DNA from: Cryptococcus deneoformans JEC21 | Lineage: Eukaryota > Basidiomycota > Tremellomycetes > Tremellales > Cryptococcaceae | Assembly (NCBI RefSeq): GCF_000091045.1 | Contig: NC_006679.1 | Location: forward strand, 22,501 to 81,440 | Length of the DNA: 58,940 nt | Direction of reading: 5' to 3' | In this document: piece after piece, positions 45,928 through 58,140 of the stretch | How the letters are laid out: every line of letters starts with the position of its first letter | Numbering within the stretch: position 1 is the first letter of the stretch | Translations under genes and position numbers: made by a program | Notes under the pieces: model-generated | What the model was told of the DNA's origin: nothing | Databases searched by the model: none | The model's input: only the letters and a program-made list of their open reading frames with translations

Positions 45928-47689
45928 TTTTAGATGTTGAAATATGAATGGAGTCAAGAAGTTCCGAGTGCTTTGCCTTTCGCAGTACTGTCGCCGTATA
46001 GGGGTTCCATTCCTGTAACAGGATTGGATAATTGGAGATAATTGGAATGAATGTTTTGTTAGGAAAACCATGGCAGACAAGGTGGTGAATTCGAGCTAAG
46101 CCTATTGTAGGATATCAAGGGAATTCACGTTACGTGATCGATTAAAATATAGGTCAAATTGGAAAGGCGTGTTCATAGGTGTAGTTGAAAGAGTAAAGAT
46201 CATCTTGGTCTTGCAAGCGATTATTGGATTTATACGTCCTGGAAAAGGCAAAATAGGTCATTATACCCAGTGTTGACAAGAACGACATCAGTGTGCTGAA
46301 TGATGTTCTCACTCTTTGCATCATCTTCCGCCGTTGGCCTTTGTTGGTTGATCAGTCTCCTTCTATCATCATCTGTCATTATTACTCGTCATCAGCTGAA
46401 AGAGCTGCGGGGCCGGCGCCAAGATAACAAATAACGATGAACCACGGCCTGCTATTACCTCTCGATGGGTTTCCCTAAGTTGTGATGTATTCGATATATA
46501 ATCGCCAAAGTGAGCTTACAAGGCAAAGGGAAGAAAAAAACAACGAATAGCAAGAAGAATGCACGGCTACGTTTTTTGAAGAAACATTGTCAGAGGAGGC
46601 TGATTTATTTTTTTTTTATTTTTTTTTCCATTCAGCCCGACACCACCATAGCTTGTAGCTTTCTGTGTTCTTATATAACCATTATCAGGCAGCTCATGGT
46701 CGTCGGGCATTTGTACGAGGTTTGAGCAACTCCGCCGAAGAGCTGATTAAACGCAAGGCTCATAGAAGGCGAGTGACGGATAATTGATGAAGCATGAAGG
46801 AAGAATCGAAAGATTCGGAAGTTCGTGCCGATTTTTCCTTACTTTATTTTGTCACTCCACCACTTCACCCTAATAATGGCCAGCTGCGTTTGCCACCAAT
46901 TATTGTGACTGCCGGCACCCTGTCCATTTCTACGATATTTTTCCGGAATTCCAAATCCTCACGCGTACTTTGGACAGTAAACACTGGAAAGTGCGTGAGT
47001 GCGTGCGTACGTGGAACGTGGGATCTAGGAGATCTGAGAGGTGTCTGAAGATTGAAAACAAGCCGAAAGGTTTGCAATTGGCGCTCAGGTATGTTGTCGT
47101 CCGCAGTGTTTAGTTGTTACAAACTGGAGTCTCTTCCGAACCCGATTGCCGAGCGAGCAGCCCTCCAACCCGAAACTCTACATTCTCCGGTTCCCTGTGA
47201 CTTGTCCCTCCAACTTGCATAAAGATACAGCAACCCTTTAACAAAAACGGACAACAAAGGAACGAGATCCGAAAAAATAGAGAAAATGATAAGTTGAACC
47301 AAAAAAAATTCTCCAGAAAGGAACAAAACAGAGAGCAGTGAAGGTGGGGCGAGAGACGATTGGCAAGCGAAGACGGAGACCGTGCAATGCATGCAACACA
47401 AGAAGTAATAATACAGATACAAGTCCTAGATGAAACCCCAAAAGATTCAGAACAGGTATAGGACATGTATATAAATGTGTGTCATATGAGATCTTTATAT
47501 ATGATTATTCAAACGTCTATCGGCTGACTTGTAAAAAACCCAAGCATCAAGAAATGAAACAAAGATAATAGCAGGGACAACATGACCACATGAAGATGGA
47601 AGCAGTCATATCTCCTTCGCACAACCATATGTATGACTTTCCACGCATATGCGCTTCCCTGCCGGCTTCAATCAAGATCTAAAACCCCT
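45928..47689. other. Convergent intergenic region (repeat protein / homeobox gene)
   Basis: About 1.76 kb between stop codons, with AT-rich stretches and T-runs near 46600. No gene or repeat is seen. Confidence 0.4.
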
Positions 47690-50302
47690 TTATACCAGCA
47701 CATTCACCGCATCATGCCCTCCAGACTCACTGAAATACAAAAATTGGTCTTTTCCCTCCTCATTTCCACCCGTAACTCCTCCTTCTTGGCCATTGCGAGA
47801 ATCGAGGCTGTTTGAGTTCGAGCCAGGATGACCAAGCGGTTGGGGTAAAGGCGGGTCGGCGGTAGGAGTCTTTTCGTCCACCGACGCGGCGACTTGCAGC
47901 TGTTGAGCAGGACTGGGATCTCGATGATGTCCGAGATGAGGGTTGCTGGGGTGGCCGAGACCGATGCTCATACCCGCATCCGCACCCGCGTCCGCACCGC
48001 CACCAACGCCCACGCCCATGTTGGGAGTGTGTTCTCCTGAAGGAGTTAAATGTTGCTGTTGGAATGCTTGTTGTTGAGGGCTTGGGTTCCATCCGTCTTG
48101 ATACCCTGTATAGGATATGGAGTGGTTGCTATACGGTGAAACATCGCTATTAGGCCAGTGAGAAGCCGTTGTACTAGTGTAGCTTGGCATTCGATTCCCT
48201 GGCTCTAGGTTACGGTGATTTTGTTGTAACTGCGACTGCGTTTGCGGTTGGTGGGCTTGTTCACCTCTTGACCCAGGCTTGGGCGCTTCAAAATGTGCCG
48301 TGGTAGGAGACTCAATAGAAAGAGAATCGGAGGAAGGGTGCAAGGGGAAAGAGTAAGTGGAAGAGGATGATGTGGAAGGAGGGTAGTAAGGGGGTGTAGA
48401 TTGGAAAGAGTCAGGAACGAAGTGGGCATTCAGCGGAGACGGTCGGATGGGCGCGGGCGCGCCATTAGGTAGTGCCGCAAATCCCATAAGACCAATCTGA
48501 TGTAAAAGATCTGCGGGTCTAAATTACCAAGTTGAATGGCATTAGCAAATGACGGATAGGACGATATAACAAGCGATAGAGACTTACGCAGAAGCCCTCC
48601 GAGTATCAGGATCAAACCCTTCTGGCCCATCAACCAACCACTCCCCTTTGGACGATTCCCCTCCTTCCGTCCCAGTCTCGGTCCCCATGGTCCCTATTGA
48701 TGCTATTGAACCGAGTCGACCTCGTTGTTGCATCATCATAAACATCTGCTGTTGCCTCTCATCCAATTGACCCATCGAGGCAATCCCGTGCATATCAAGG
48801 CCCTGAGGGGCGGAACCGAAAGAGAATGCAGGATTCGGTAAGGGAGAGTCGTGGGAGAAAGGACGTCCGTCATGAAAGCCCTCTGCAGGTGGAAGGTGCA
48901 TGTTAGGAGGGAAATCGCTCGACCACGGTTGGAATTCAGCGTCATAAGTGTCGTAGACTTCATGATCCTGAATCGGGCTGAGTTCGCGTGTACCTTTACT
49001 CTGAGCAGCGGTCTGGTGTTGGTTCGAAACCACGCGAGGAGGGGTGAATGGTCCACTAGTGATGAGTTGGGAGACACCTGGTATACTCGAACGACGAGTA
49101 TTGTTACGCACTGCCGCCATGTGTAATGTCGACGGACCCCTGATTGCTGGGGAAAACTTGGGGGATAAAGGAGAAGTCGAAGCTGGCGGGACGGATGCCA
49201 GAGGGGTGGGGTAAGGTACACTGCCTCGCCTGGCAGCGTGAGCTTGGCCGAGAGCAGGAGAATTTGCCCCGGCGTCGCCGACATTATAAAGCACTTCCTC
49301 TCGTTTTTGGGCGGCAGCGCGCTTAGCGACGAATATTTCAATCTTGGCGGCTTCACCGTTGGCAAGAGATGCACGTCGACCCATGTTGACAGATGCTGGA
49401 GGGGGGAGAAGGTTGAAATGCGATGACGAAACGGCAGAGTCTGTTAGTGGGGGTGATGGGCCAATGGCGGATGATGTGCCTTCTTGGTTTTCTGGGGACT
49501 TCTTACTCTCCTGTCCCTCAGCTTCCTTCTTGGCTAAACCTTTCATCTTTGCACGACTAAAAGGCGGATTAGCATCGTGATCATTCCATTACGATAAATG
49601 AGAGAGAACTTACCGATTTTGGAACCAAACTTGGACATTCCTCTTTGTCATTCCTAATTGCGCCGCCAACTGTTCTCTCAACTGATTATCCGGCTTGGGA
49701 TTGATATCATACCAAAATTCGAGGACTTTGAGCTGCTCAGGTGTAGTCCTTCGACGATGCTTCACTTGCAAACCCTAATATGACCGTCGTTAGCCATTTC
49801 TCATATGAAAACGTTCATCCCCGCTCACTTCAAGGGTGTTAAGCGTATCATTTCCATCCTTTGGGCCATCCTCCCCAAACGGCACTGTATCCCCCGCATG
49901 AGCCGTCATTGGTCGTGTCGACTGTTGCGGCAAAAGCGATTGCGGAGCGGCAGGTAAGGAGCCAAACTGGTAAGTTGGCGCCACATCTGCGCCATAGCTA
50001 TACGATGGCATCCCCTGATGCATGTCGGCAGCATAAGGATGCATGTATGCGGCTGGTTGGGACTGGTAGGAGCGTTGGTAGGTATGGGGTTCGGGAGGAA
50101 TGTGTGGTTGGATCGGGATGCGAGCAGGCTGCGAGCCGTCGCCGGCTTGATTAGGCGGATAAGCCGCATAGCCATTGCTGACAGGGATATAAGTCTCTCG
50201 ACCATAGTTGCTTGGTCCAGTAACAGGTTGCCTTTGTTGGTCATATCCCCGGTAACCATCCAAGCTGTTGGGGTGTCCTTGTTGCGGAGCTGGGACTGAC
50301 AT
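47690..50302 (-). CDS. Homeodomain transcription factor
   Basis: Minus-strand exons 50302-49829, 49774-49614, 49556-48588 and 48518-47690; 810 residues. The start is MSVPAPQQGHPNS. The homeodomain (about 160-220) reads HRRRTTPEQLKVLEFWYDIN, then NQLREQLAAQLGMTKRNVQ and VWFQNRRAKMKG. The recognition helix with the invariant W-F-x-N-R is complete, and an intron falls between its two Arg codons. There is no three-residue loop insertion, so it is a typical (non-TALE) class. Flanking regions are long, disordered and rich in Ser, Pro, Gln and Met (RQQQMFMMMQQRGRLG), and a Gly/Ala/Asp run (VGVGGGADAGADAGM) is near the C-terminus. Tremellales have several such factors in morphology and mating; which one this is cannot be settled here. 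Confidence 0.88.
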
Positions 50303-52170
50303 TGAAGGCAAGAATTCTACTTGCAACAATTTCGGTGGTCAGTGCTCGTCGCTCGCCATTCAAGAGATTTACATTGGAGTGAAGATTTATGGAAACCTAC
50401 AATCCAGAAGGGAAAAAAATTGCGCAAAACTGATTGATATGCTTTGATGGACAGATCGACGTTTTTTGTGAAGATCAGAGAGCGGAGATCCGTGTCAAAT
50501 TTGAAGCAGCGCCGGAGATCTTGACTCTGAAGTCCTTTCTTCAGAGAGGGCAGTCGGAGTCGAGGCCGAGAATGGGTGCTTTGATACTATGACACGCCTG
50601 CAAACCACGGGTAACTGAATGGCGCGTCAAGACGAGATTACCAAAGGACACTAAGCCTCTAACATAAGCACGCGTGACACGAAGATAATGATGATAGCTT
50701 GCAATTGGAGCGAGATTGAGGCGACTTATCGCTATTGATGCAGACGCAGACGATGCTGTTGATGATCAATGTCTGTGCCGACAGGTAGATGTCTAAATGA
50801 AATGGTGACGCATCGCCCAGGCGGGATGCGGTAACTATTACGAGTCGTAGGAGAAACAAAAATGAGACAAAGGGTGGGAGAGAACGGGGAAGACGTCTCT
50901 TTTTCTGCAATAGGAGTTGCCGGACCGATATGCGGTGATCTTGATACAGATAAGGGCGGTACTTGTTAAGCAGGGGGGGACGCGGTGGGGGGTGGCCGGG
51001 TGAGCTAAGAGGGCGAGAAAAACGCAGTGTGATTTGGGGAATGGAGAGCTGTCGATGTGATCGTCGGGAGAAGGTGACAACTAGTGATGGAAGGAGCTGC
51101 TTAAGGAGAATTGCGCAATGGCGTCTCCAGCGGTCAGTAGTCGCAGGCGCAGAAAGCCCGCCATCGAGGTCCAAGCGTGCGGCGCAAGGGCCAGCACAAA
51201 ACCGCACCACCAAGATGAGGAAAACGGAACCAAACTGAGTCAGGTACCACTAACCCTAGCCGTCATAACCGTCTTTCATGGCCACGGTCATCGCCGTTCG
51301 GGGGTAAACCGTGGGAGATCCATACAGAACCACCCCAGGGAAAAGCCCAGCGAGTTTGGGGAATAGGCAGAAATGCTGAACTTTGTTTACCCGAAACACC
51401 TAGGCCATTTATCTCTCAACAAAGTGAGGTTTTGAAAATGTATTTCATCGAGCCACGTGGGCGCACCCTCGTCCAGCCTCTTTTGCTATATATCTTCTGT
51501 TCTCTTCTTGTTCGTTTTTGATTTGTTTCATTCTTATCGAATGTTGTTCTTCCCGGATTTTAAATAATCGTCGCACGCACACTGCACACCGCAGATGGAC
51601 ACACGCAAAAAAAGAAGAGACGCGTGTTTACTTGTTTGTGATCTTCTATTTACCTGTCAGTGAAACGTTCGTTATCATCTCAGTTCTCCATCAGCCACTT
51701 TTTACTCGCTCAGGGCTGCCGATTATTTCCGGCGGCTGTTGAGCGGCCGAAAACTTCGCAAGATCATGATGATGTAAAAGCCCGTAAATACAAACACGTA
51801 ATCACATCGTATGGTCAATTAGAACTCCGGAGGTTTTTCTTAACAGGAGGGAGTTGTAAACTATTATTACAACCCCCACCATGGGTACGTCGCAAGGGCC
51901 CGCTCTATGTCTGATGAGCTGAGGACCGCCGCTCCCCCAGAAATGCGCCCTCGGTATCTCCGAATATTCATCATATGAGGGAGGGACGGCAACGGACTAC
52001 GGCATGGTTTTGGCTAGAGGAGGACGGCCGAACAGTTTACAGCTTACGATTCTACGATCCTCAACTCACAAAACATCAGGCGCCACAATATGGGAAGGGA
52101 CGAGGAACGACAACAAAGCGGAAAGGGACGAGGAACAACAAGGAGCTAACCTTGCATCTTTCATTCTTCT
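50303..52170. other. Upstream region of the homeobox gene
   Basis: Part of a 3.9-kb divergent intergenic region, the longest in the window. One CACGTG lies at 51454-51459. No coding frame with support is seen. Confidence 0.4.
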
Positions 52171-52488
52171 TTATATTATTCCAAGCATCCACTCTCCATA
52201 CCTCGGATCCCAAATTGCTCAAACTTTCCAACTCAGCTCAGCCTGAAACCATGGTAATGCGGCAAAAGCAAACTACGAAGTTTGATAAATATTATTGAGA
52301 TGTCCAACGGTCGAATCTCGGACAAAATCTTATATTATTCCAAGCATCCACTCTCCATACCTCGGATCCCAAATTGCTCAAACTTTCCAACTCAGCTCAG
52401 CCTGAAACCATGGTAATGCGGCAAAAGCAAACTACGAAGTTTGATAAATATTATTGAGATGTCCAACGGTCGAATCTCGGACAAAATC
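52171..52488. repeat. Perfect 159-bp tandem duplication
   Basis: Copy 1 is 52171-52329 and copy 2 is 52330-52488; I find no mismatch between them. The unit starts TTATATTATTCCAAGC and ends CGGACAAAATC. It has no clear coding content. It lies in the large divergent intergenic region, so it may alter promoter or leader function, or be an assembly duplication. Confidence 0.92.
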
Positions 52489-54171
52489 ATCGAATCAGCG
52501 GTACGGATGTGCAATGATGCGTAACCTTGACGCTCCCTCAGTTCTTTCTTCCTAACTTTGCCCCAGCTCCGTGCTAGATTCATTGTGGGGCGAATGGATT
52601 GACAAAGCCACATAGATGATGAAAAGCTGGTACATGTGGGACATTAGACCAAGTCTTCGTCACCAACGTCCATTTGTTATCGATTGTGTGTGGTGTTCTC
52701 AATTCTTATCATCCTTTTCGTTCCACGCTCGCTCTACCTTCTTCTCTTTTTGCTCTGCGGACGTTGTTTTTCCCCCCATGCATGCTCGCTGACTTGTTGA
52801 CGCATCGAAAAAAAGAGCAGACCTTCTACATCTGTTACGTAACTTGATGGACCATGACTTTCCAGCAGGATCCAGCATGATAACGGGCTCCGAGGAGGCT
52901 GAAACGGAGCTTGGAAGGATCTCTGTCCTTCTGCTTGTCAACTGTAACGAATGATCAACAAGTGAAACAGATACAACGATGCAAACGGGGAAGAAGGATG
53001 GAAGGTTCAGCAATATAAAAAAAGTTTTGCCTTCCTAATATATATTTGAAAGGCTTGAGTGATGATGTTCAGTGGATCGAAGGGGAGGTACGTAATAAGG
53101 AAAAGGAAAGAGCCAAGAGGCACTGCAAGAGATATCAAGTATAGTACCAGGCTAACGGCACAAAGGGGGATGATAGTCGTAGAAATGGCAGTAGCGCCCA
53201 GCTCTTGGCAGTACCAGTAGCAGGGAGCACTCTATCCATTACTCATCGGTGATTTTATTAGTAGTACATGCTGTATGATGCAAGTTATCAGGAAAGACAT
53301 AATAGTACTCGTAGAGTATACTAGATTTTATCATATTACATCGGAAGGTGGACGCACCACGCACCATGTTACGTACCATGCATGTCAGCTGACCCAGCAT
53401 GCGGCACGCAGAGTTGACAAAATAGCCAGCAGTCAATCAGCTGCAGTCAGTCGTCGACTGTCGACGATGCTGGGCTCTGAACTTTCGATTTATGCATTCC
53501 GACGTCATGAACCTTGTTGTCTCGCACTTGTTGGTGCGTCGCTCGTGGGCGAGAACATGATGGATGATGCTGGAAGCAGCACTCTGTGGTGGAGGTGCCC
53601 GGCGGATGGCGCGAGGGCCGGAGGACGGAGTAGTGGATTTTGCATGCCGAGAGCTGTGAGGTCATTTCTCTCGTCCCCATTTTTCTGGCGCTTCCTGCGT
53701 TCAAGTGCGTCTCGTCTCTTGGCCTTGTCCCTGTTTTGGGCGCTTTTCACAGGTAATAGGGGCGCTGTTGGCACCAACCTTCTTCGCTGCTGCTTCTGCC
53801 CGTTCATCCCGACGAACACGAGCCTTCGAGACACACCCATACCCACGACCACACCCACACAACACACACAACACACACAACCCACACAGCGAGTATCTGC
53901 CACAACCCCCGCGGTGCCCCCATCTGCTTTGCCCGCTGCCCGGCGTAATCCGGTGACGATTTGGTCGATCTGTGCGTTCCTTTCCGTTCCTATCCTCTCC
54001 TACTTCTTCCTTGCGCCCAGTGGCAGTACTACGACTCTTTCCTACATTACATATACAGAATCATCTGCGCCACCTCTCCGATTACATCTTCTGAAGTTCT
54101 CTTCTACCAAGAAGTCGTACTTCCCTTTAAATAGCTTATACATCCAAAAGACAACCGACCGTGTGCTCACC
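52489..54171. promoter_or_regulatory. Upstream region and pyrimidine-rich leader of the next gene
   Basis: From about 53275 to the ATG at 54172 the frame of the next gene stays open for 299 codons. The composition is low-complexity (CACACAACACACAC near 53858-53872) and pyrimidine-rich, as in long 5' leaders, so I do not count it as coding. Confidence 0.4.
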
Positions 54172-57100
54172 ATGTCCATGTTCTCACAGTTCTCTTTTCG
54201 CCCTCTCGACGAAGTCCCCAAACCCCGTATCCATACAGACTCGGATTACAACTCGCCGACCCCCAGCACTGATATAGACAGCCCCGCCAAGTTTGGCGAC
54301 TCTTACGACAGCGACGAGTTCTTGGAGCACCACTCTTCACCATCTTCTCTCAGTCTTAGTAGAAGCTGGTCCAGGCCAAGTAGGCGTGATAAAATTCCAG
54401 AGGAAGACGAGGAAAACGAGGGCGATGTGAGTCCTGTCCTTTGTTACGTTCTTTTGGTTTTGTGATCCGCTTGCGATGCGCTTGGGGCGTTGATTATCAA
54501 TTTGCCTTACCCGCTTTTGCTGGCATTGTAAAATGTGGTTGGCTCTGCTTCGGGCTCTTTCCGCCTCTCTGCAGCGCCTGCCATTCTTTTTCTGGCCTCC
54601 CTGACTGAAGCCATCTCCATGTGGGTCAATGGAAGCGCAGGGCAGTCTTGACTCCCCTTATCCGAGGCATTTGTCTTTTCATTTATCCATTTGGCCGAAT
54701 CTGGCTTTGCGCTCATCCAAGTGGTCTTGGACCGCCTACACGCCCCTTTCTCAACTCATTCTACGATCAACGAAGGATTTCTCGCTCCTGAAGATGGTTT
54801 CATCCATTCATTACACTCAATCCACCGTTTGTCCTACGGGCACATTGGAGCATGTCACGTTGTGTTGAGAAGCACCTCAGACTCAAAGGCAACACCCGTT
54901 CTATATGCTATCGCTTCCAAGCCCTTCCTTTTCACAGCAAGACGTGTTTGGTTCTCGGTAAAGGTCTACCGCTTCGAACTGACCCGGATTCACATCTCTT
55001 TTCACTTCTTTCAACAACGTCTCATGCGTCGTGACTGTGCTGTAACTGTGCTAACGTGACTTCTGCCCTTGCTGCTCATACCACTAATCGACACCATCTT
55101 TCGTTCTATGTCGTCCTTCTTCAACTCTTGCCCGCCCTTCCTCTCTTTCCTGGTCTTATCACTACCTCTCACCCAACTCGCTATCGCTTCATCGACGTGC
55201 TCACCCATTCGCAGATCCGCGCCTCCAACCCAGTTCGCTCTCGCACTTCCAGCCCGGTTTTGCCCAAATTTGGCTCGTCCCTCCCACCCAGTCGACGCGG
55301 CTCGCAAGACCATTTCAAACAAGCTCAATTTCATTCTGTACCTCAGAGTATGGCAGGTAACAGGGAAAATACTGATCACCTCGCTGCCCCTTCTCCGCCC
55401 CTAAGCATTCGCGGGTCGAGGAGCGGGACATCTCCTTCATCCCGCCCTCCCAAGCTGAATGCCCTCTCTCCCCTTCAGGCATTCTCGCCTCTTCAGTCGA
55501 TGAAGACACCTATGCATGTATCGGACACGGCTGGTACAGGTTCCTTGACTAGGTCAAGGTCATCCTCATCAGTGACCAGAAGTTTGAGCAGGAGGGAGAG
55601 TATGGTTGAGAACGCTCAGCGTTGGAGAAGTGGCCTAGATGCAGACGATGATGGAAAGGGTTTGTTTTCGAGGTTGACTTTGGTCAAGGCTCCCCGCAAG
55701 AAGGATGATGTCAGGAGGTAAATCAACAGTTTTTCATCAGAACGCTCAACTGATATGATTGACAGACACAGCCGTTCCAAGTCGTCTTCTTCCCTCGCCC
55801 CATTCAACTCGTTCTCTTCATCCTTCGACGCTCCCGCCACATCTGCCAGTGGTCCCCGTCGTTCTTTCGCCGCATCCTCCTTTGGCGCCGTGCCCCCCTC
55901 CGTCCCATCCATCAATTTGCCCAGCAACAACATCGAACCTTCCAACGACACTCTCCACCGAGTGCACTCTCATGGCGATGCGGGTTCCGTTGGGATTCAA
56001 CGCAAGGTGCTCTCCCCCGACGAGGTGCTCGACATGGCTCGAAGTTTCCAGTCGCCTATGCTCGCCCCTGAAGGTAGCTTTGGCAATTCGCAATCCCAGG
56101 CCAGCTCATTGAAGAGGCGAAAATCTGCCGGATCGATATTTGAACGCTCGCCCGAACCTCCTGTGACTGCAGAGCTCGAGCCAGTCGAGTATGTCCAGAT
56201 GGAGGATGACGTTCTTCTTCCTTTCGTGGACCGATGTGCTGAAGTCCGCGATCTCATGTCCCACCAATCCAATACCAAACTCTTCGCCCTTCTCCGCGCG
56301 GCATTCCCTAAAGACCCCGCCCGTGAAACCTGGAAGAAGATCTCCCCTGAAGAATGGAACTGGGAAGAGTTTGTCAAGCACTTGACAGAAGTGGATAGGG
56401 ATGAACTGGATGATTATGACTGGGTGTACAAGGATAGACAGGCAGTAAGGAATAGGAGCGTGGCGTTGTGGGAGAAGTTGGGAGTCTGCCTTGGATGTGA
56501 CGAGGATCTTCTCAACGCGGGTAGTGAGGACGATTCTCCTTCATCCTGGGCTGGCCTCGGGCTCGGGGATGAGGGCGATTACGACCCCGCGATGAACCAT
56601 GTGTTTATTGCCGGTATCGAGCCTGTCGACCAAGAGGAACAGGCCCGCGCCGAGCGTCAGTTCATGGATGAATTTGGGGACATCGTGGAGGATGAGAATG
56701 AGCAAGCTGCAGCTGGTATGACTGCTCTTCTTGGTTCGCCGATGGCTACCATCGGCGAGGAAACTCCATCCTTTTCCTCTGGCAAGCCATCCCGCCAAGA
56801 AACCGCGAGCAAGCCCACCCCAGCTCAACGAGCCGGGAATCGCGCCAACATTGACCCTATGCTCTCTTCGAGTGTAGAAGACTCGCCTCCTCGTACCGCT
56901 CGATTCGCCGCCGAAGCTCACCGCCCTTCCCAGTCTCACTCTATCAACACCAACAAAAACCAGCTCGATCGTCCTCGCAGATCATTCGTCGGTCTTCAGA
57001 TCTGTACATCCCCTGCCAACACAACTCCCACTCTCCCCTTCGAGCGCTCCCGCTCCAATTCACTCACTTTCAGCCAGGGTCAAACTCCCCACCAGGCTTC

Positions 57101-57497
57101 GGGCGGGCTAGGTCTCGCCACCTCGCCACTCTCCATCTCTTCTGGCGCGGCACCTGTACCTCTGTACGAGCGCGGTCCGGGGTCACCCCTTTTCCCGAGT
57201 AGTTTCTCATCCTTGAGCTTGGAGCCGAATCTCGGTAGGAAGGCAAGTGCGGTGAATAGGGGTGCCGCTGTACCAATCAAAGAGGAGTTGAAAGGGTGGA
57301 AGCAGGCACAGCAAGCGCACGCTGGGCATGGCGGTTTGGGGAGGAAGGCTAGTCAAGCCGGGCTGAGTGAGAGTAAGTATCCCTCCCTTTGTCCTTTCCC
57401 GTCGAGGACTTGTTGTATCAATAGGAAACTGATGATTTTTCGTCTAGGCGCTATCACATTTGTGAGCGAAAGCGACTGGAGTAACAGCGCCACTTGA
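54172..57497 (+). CDS. Large Ser-rich protein of unknown function
   Basis: Exons 54172-54426, 55215-55717, 55766-57372 and 57448-57497; 804 residues. Exon 1 encodes MSMFSQFSFRPLDEVPKPRI and an acidic, Ser-rich stretch. Most of the protein is disordered and rich in Ser, Arg and Pro with many RRxS or RSxS sites (SRRESMVENAQRWRSG, SLKRRKSAGSIFERSPEP), suggesting heavy phosphorylation. One compact region, about residues 385-480, looks folded: LLPFVDRCAEVRDLMSHQSN, TKLFALLRAAFPKDPARETW, WNWEEFVKHLTEVDRDELDD and ALWEKLGVCLGCDEDLLN. I do not recognise the family. Intron 1 is 788 nt, far longer than any other here; no intermediate exon could be supported. The start ATG in ACCATGTCC follows a long leader. 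Confidence 0.7.
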
Positions 57498-58140
57498 GCT
57501 GCGGCGTGTACTTTCTCTTACGCCTGTTATTCATCCCTATCGGTCGTCAAATTGACCCTATGACTTTGTATCTATCATCTGCACCTTTAGCGATCATTGT
57601 TGATGTTCTTGTGTATTTATCGCCTCGCCTTTCACTTATAAAAAGGATTTGCCTGTATTGTTTAGTTCACCGTAACGTTTCTGTTGAAGTACAGCGAGAG
57701 GTAGGTCTAAAACACGCTTGATAGAGAGAGACAGGTTTGTCAATCTTCATCTATTTTTGTGATCGTTTTATCTCGTTTCAGCCTTATTGCCACCGTATAT
57801 TGCCGTTTCAATTTGAATGCATGAATTTGTTTGAATGCTTTTTCAAACAGTAGCTTTTCCAAGACGAGATTTCTTATTCAATGTATGAAAAGTGGACAGT
57901 ATTTGTCAGTAGAAAGAGACAGTAAAAGTCAGAATACCCCAAAAAATCTAAGAAGAAATGAAAGAGCAGTATAGACATGAAGCGGAAATGAACAGAACTA
58001 AAAGAGGTTAGACATAAATGTACTTGTACATCAAATCTCGGCCCATTCGCCAAACGCCCCTCTTTCTCCTCATCTTCACCATACAAAATCCAACATACTC
58101 CCACAGTTTGCACAGTCCACGTCCATTCAACAGTTCATTT
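57498..58140. other. Convergent intergenic region
   Basis: About 640 bp of 3'UTR-like AT-rich sequence between two stop codons. No gene is seen. Confidence 0.45.
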
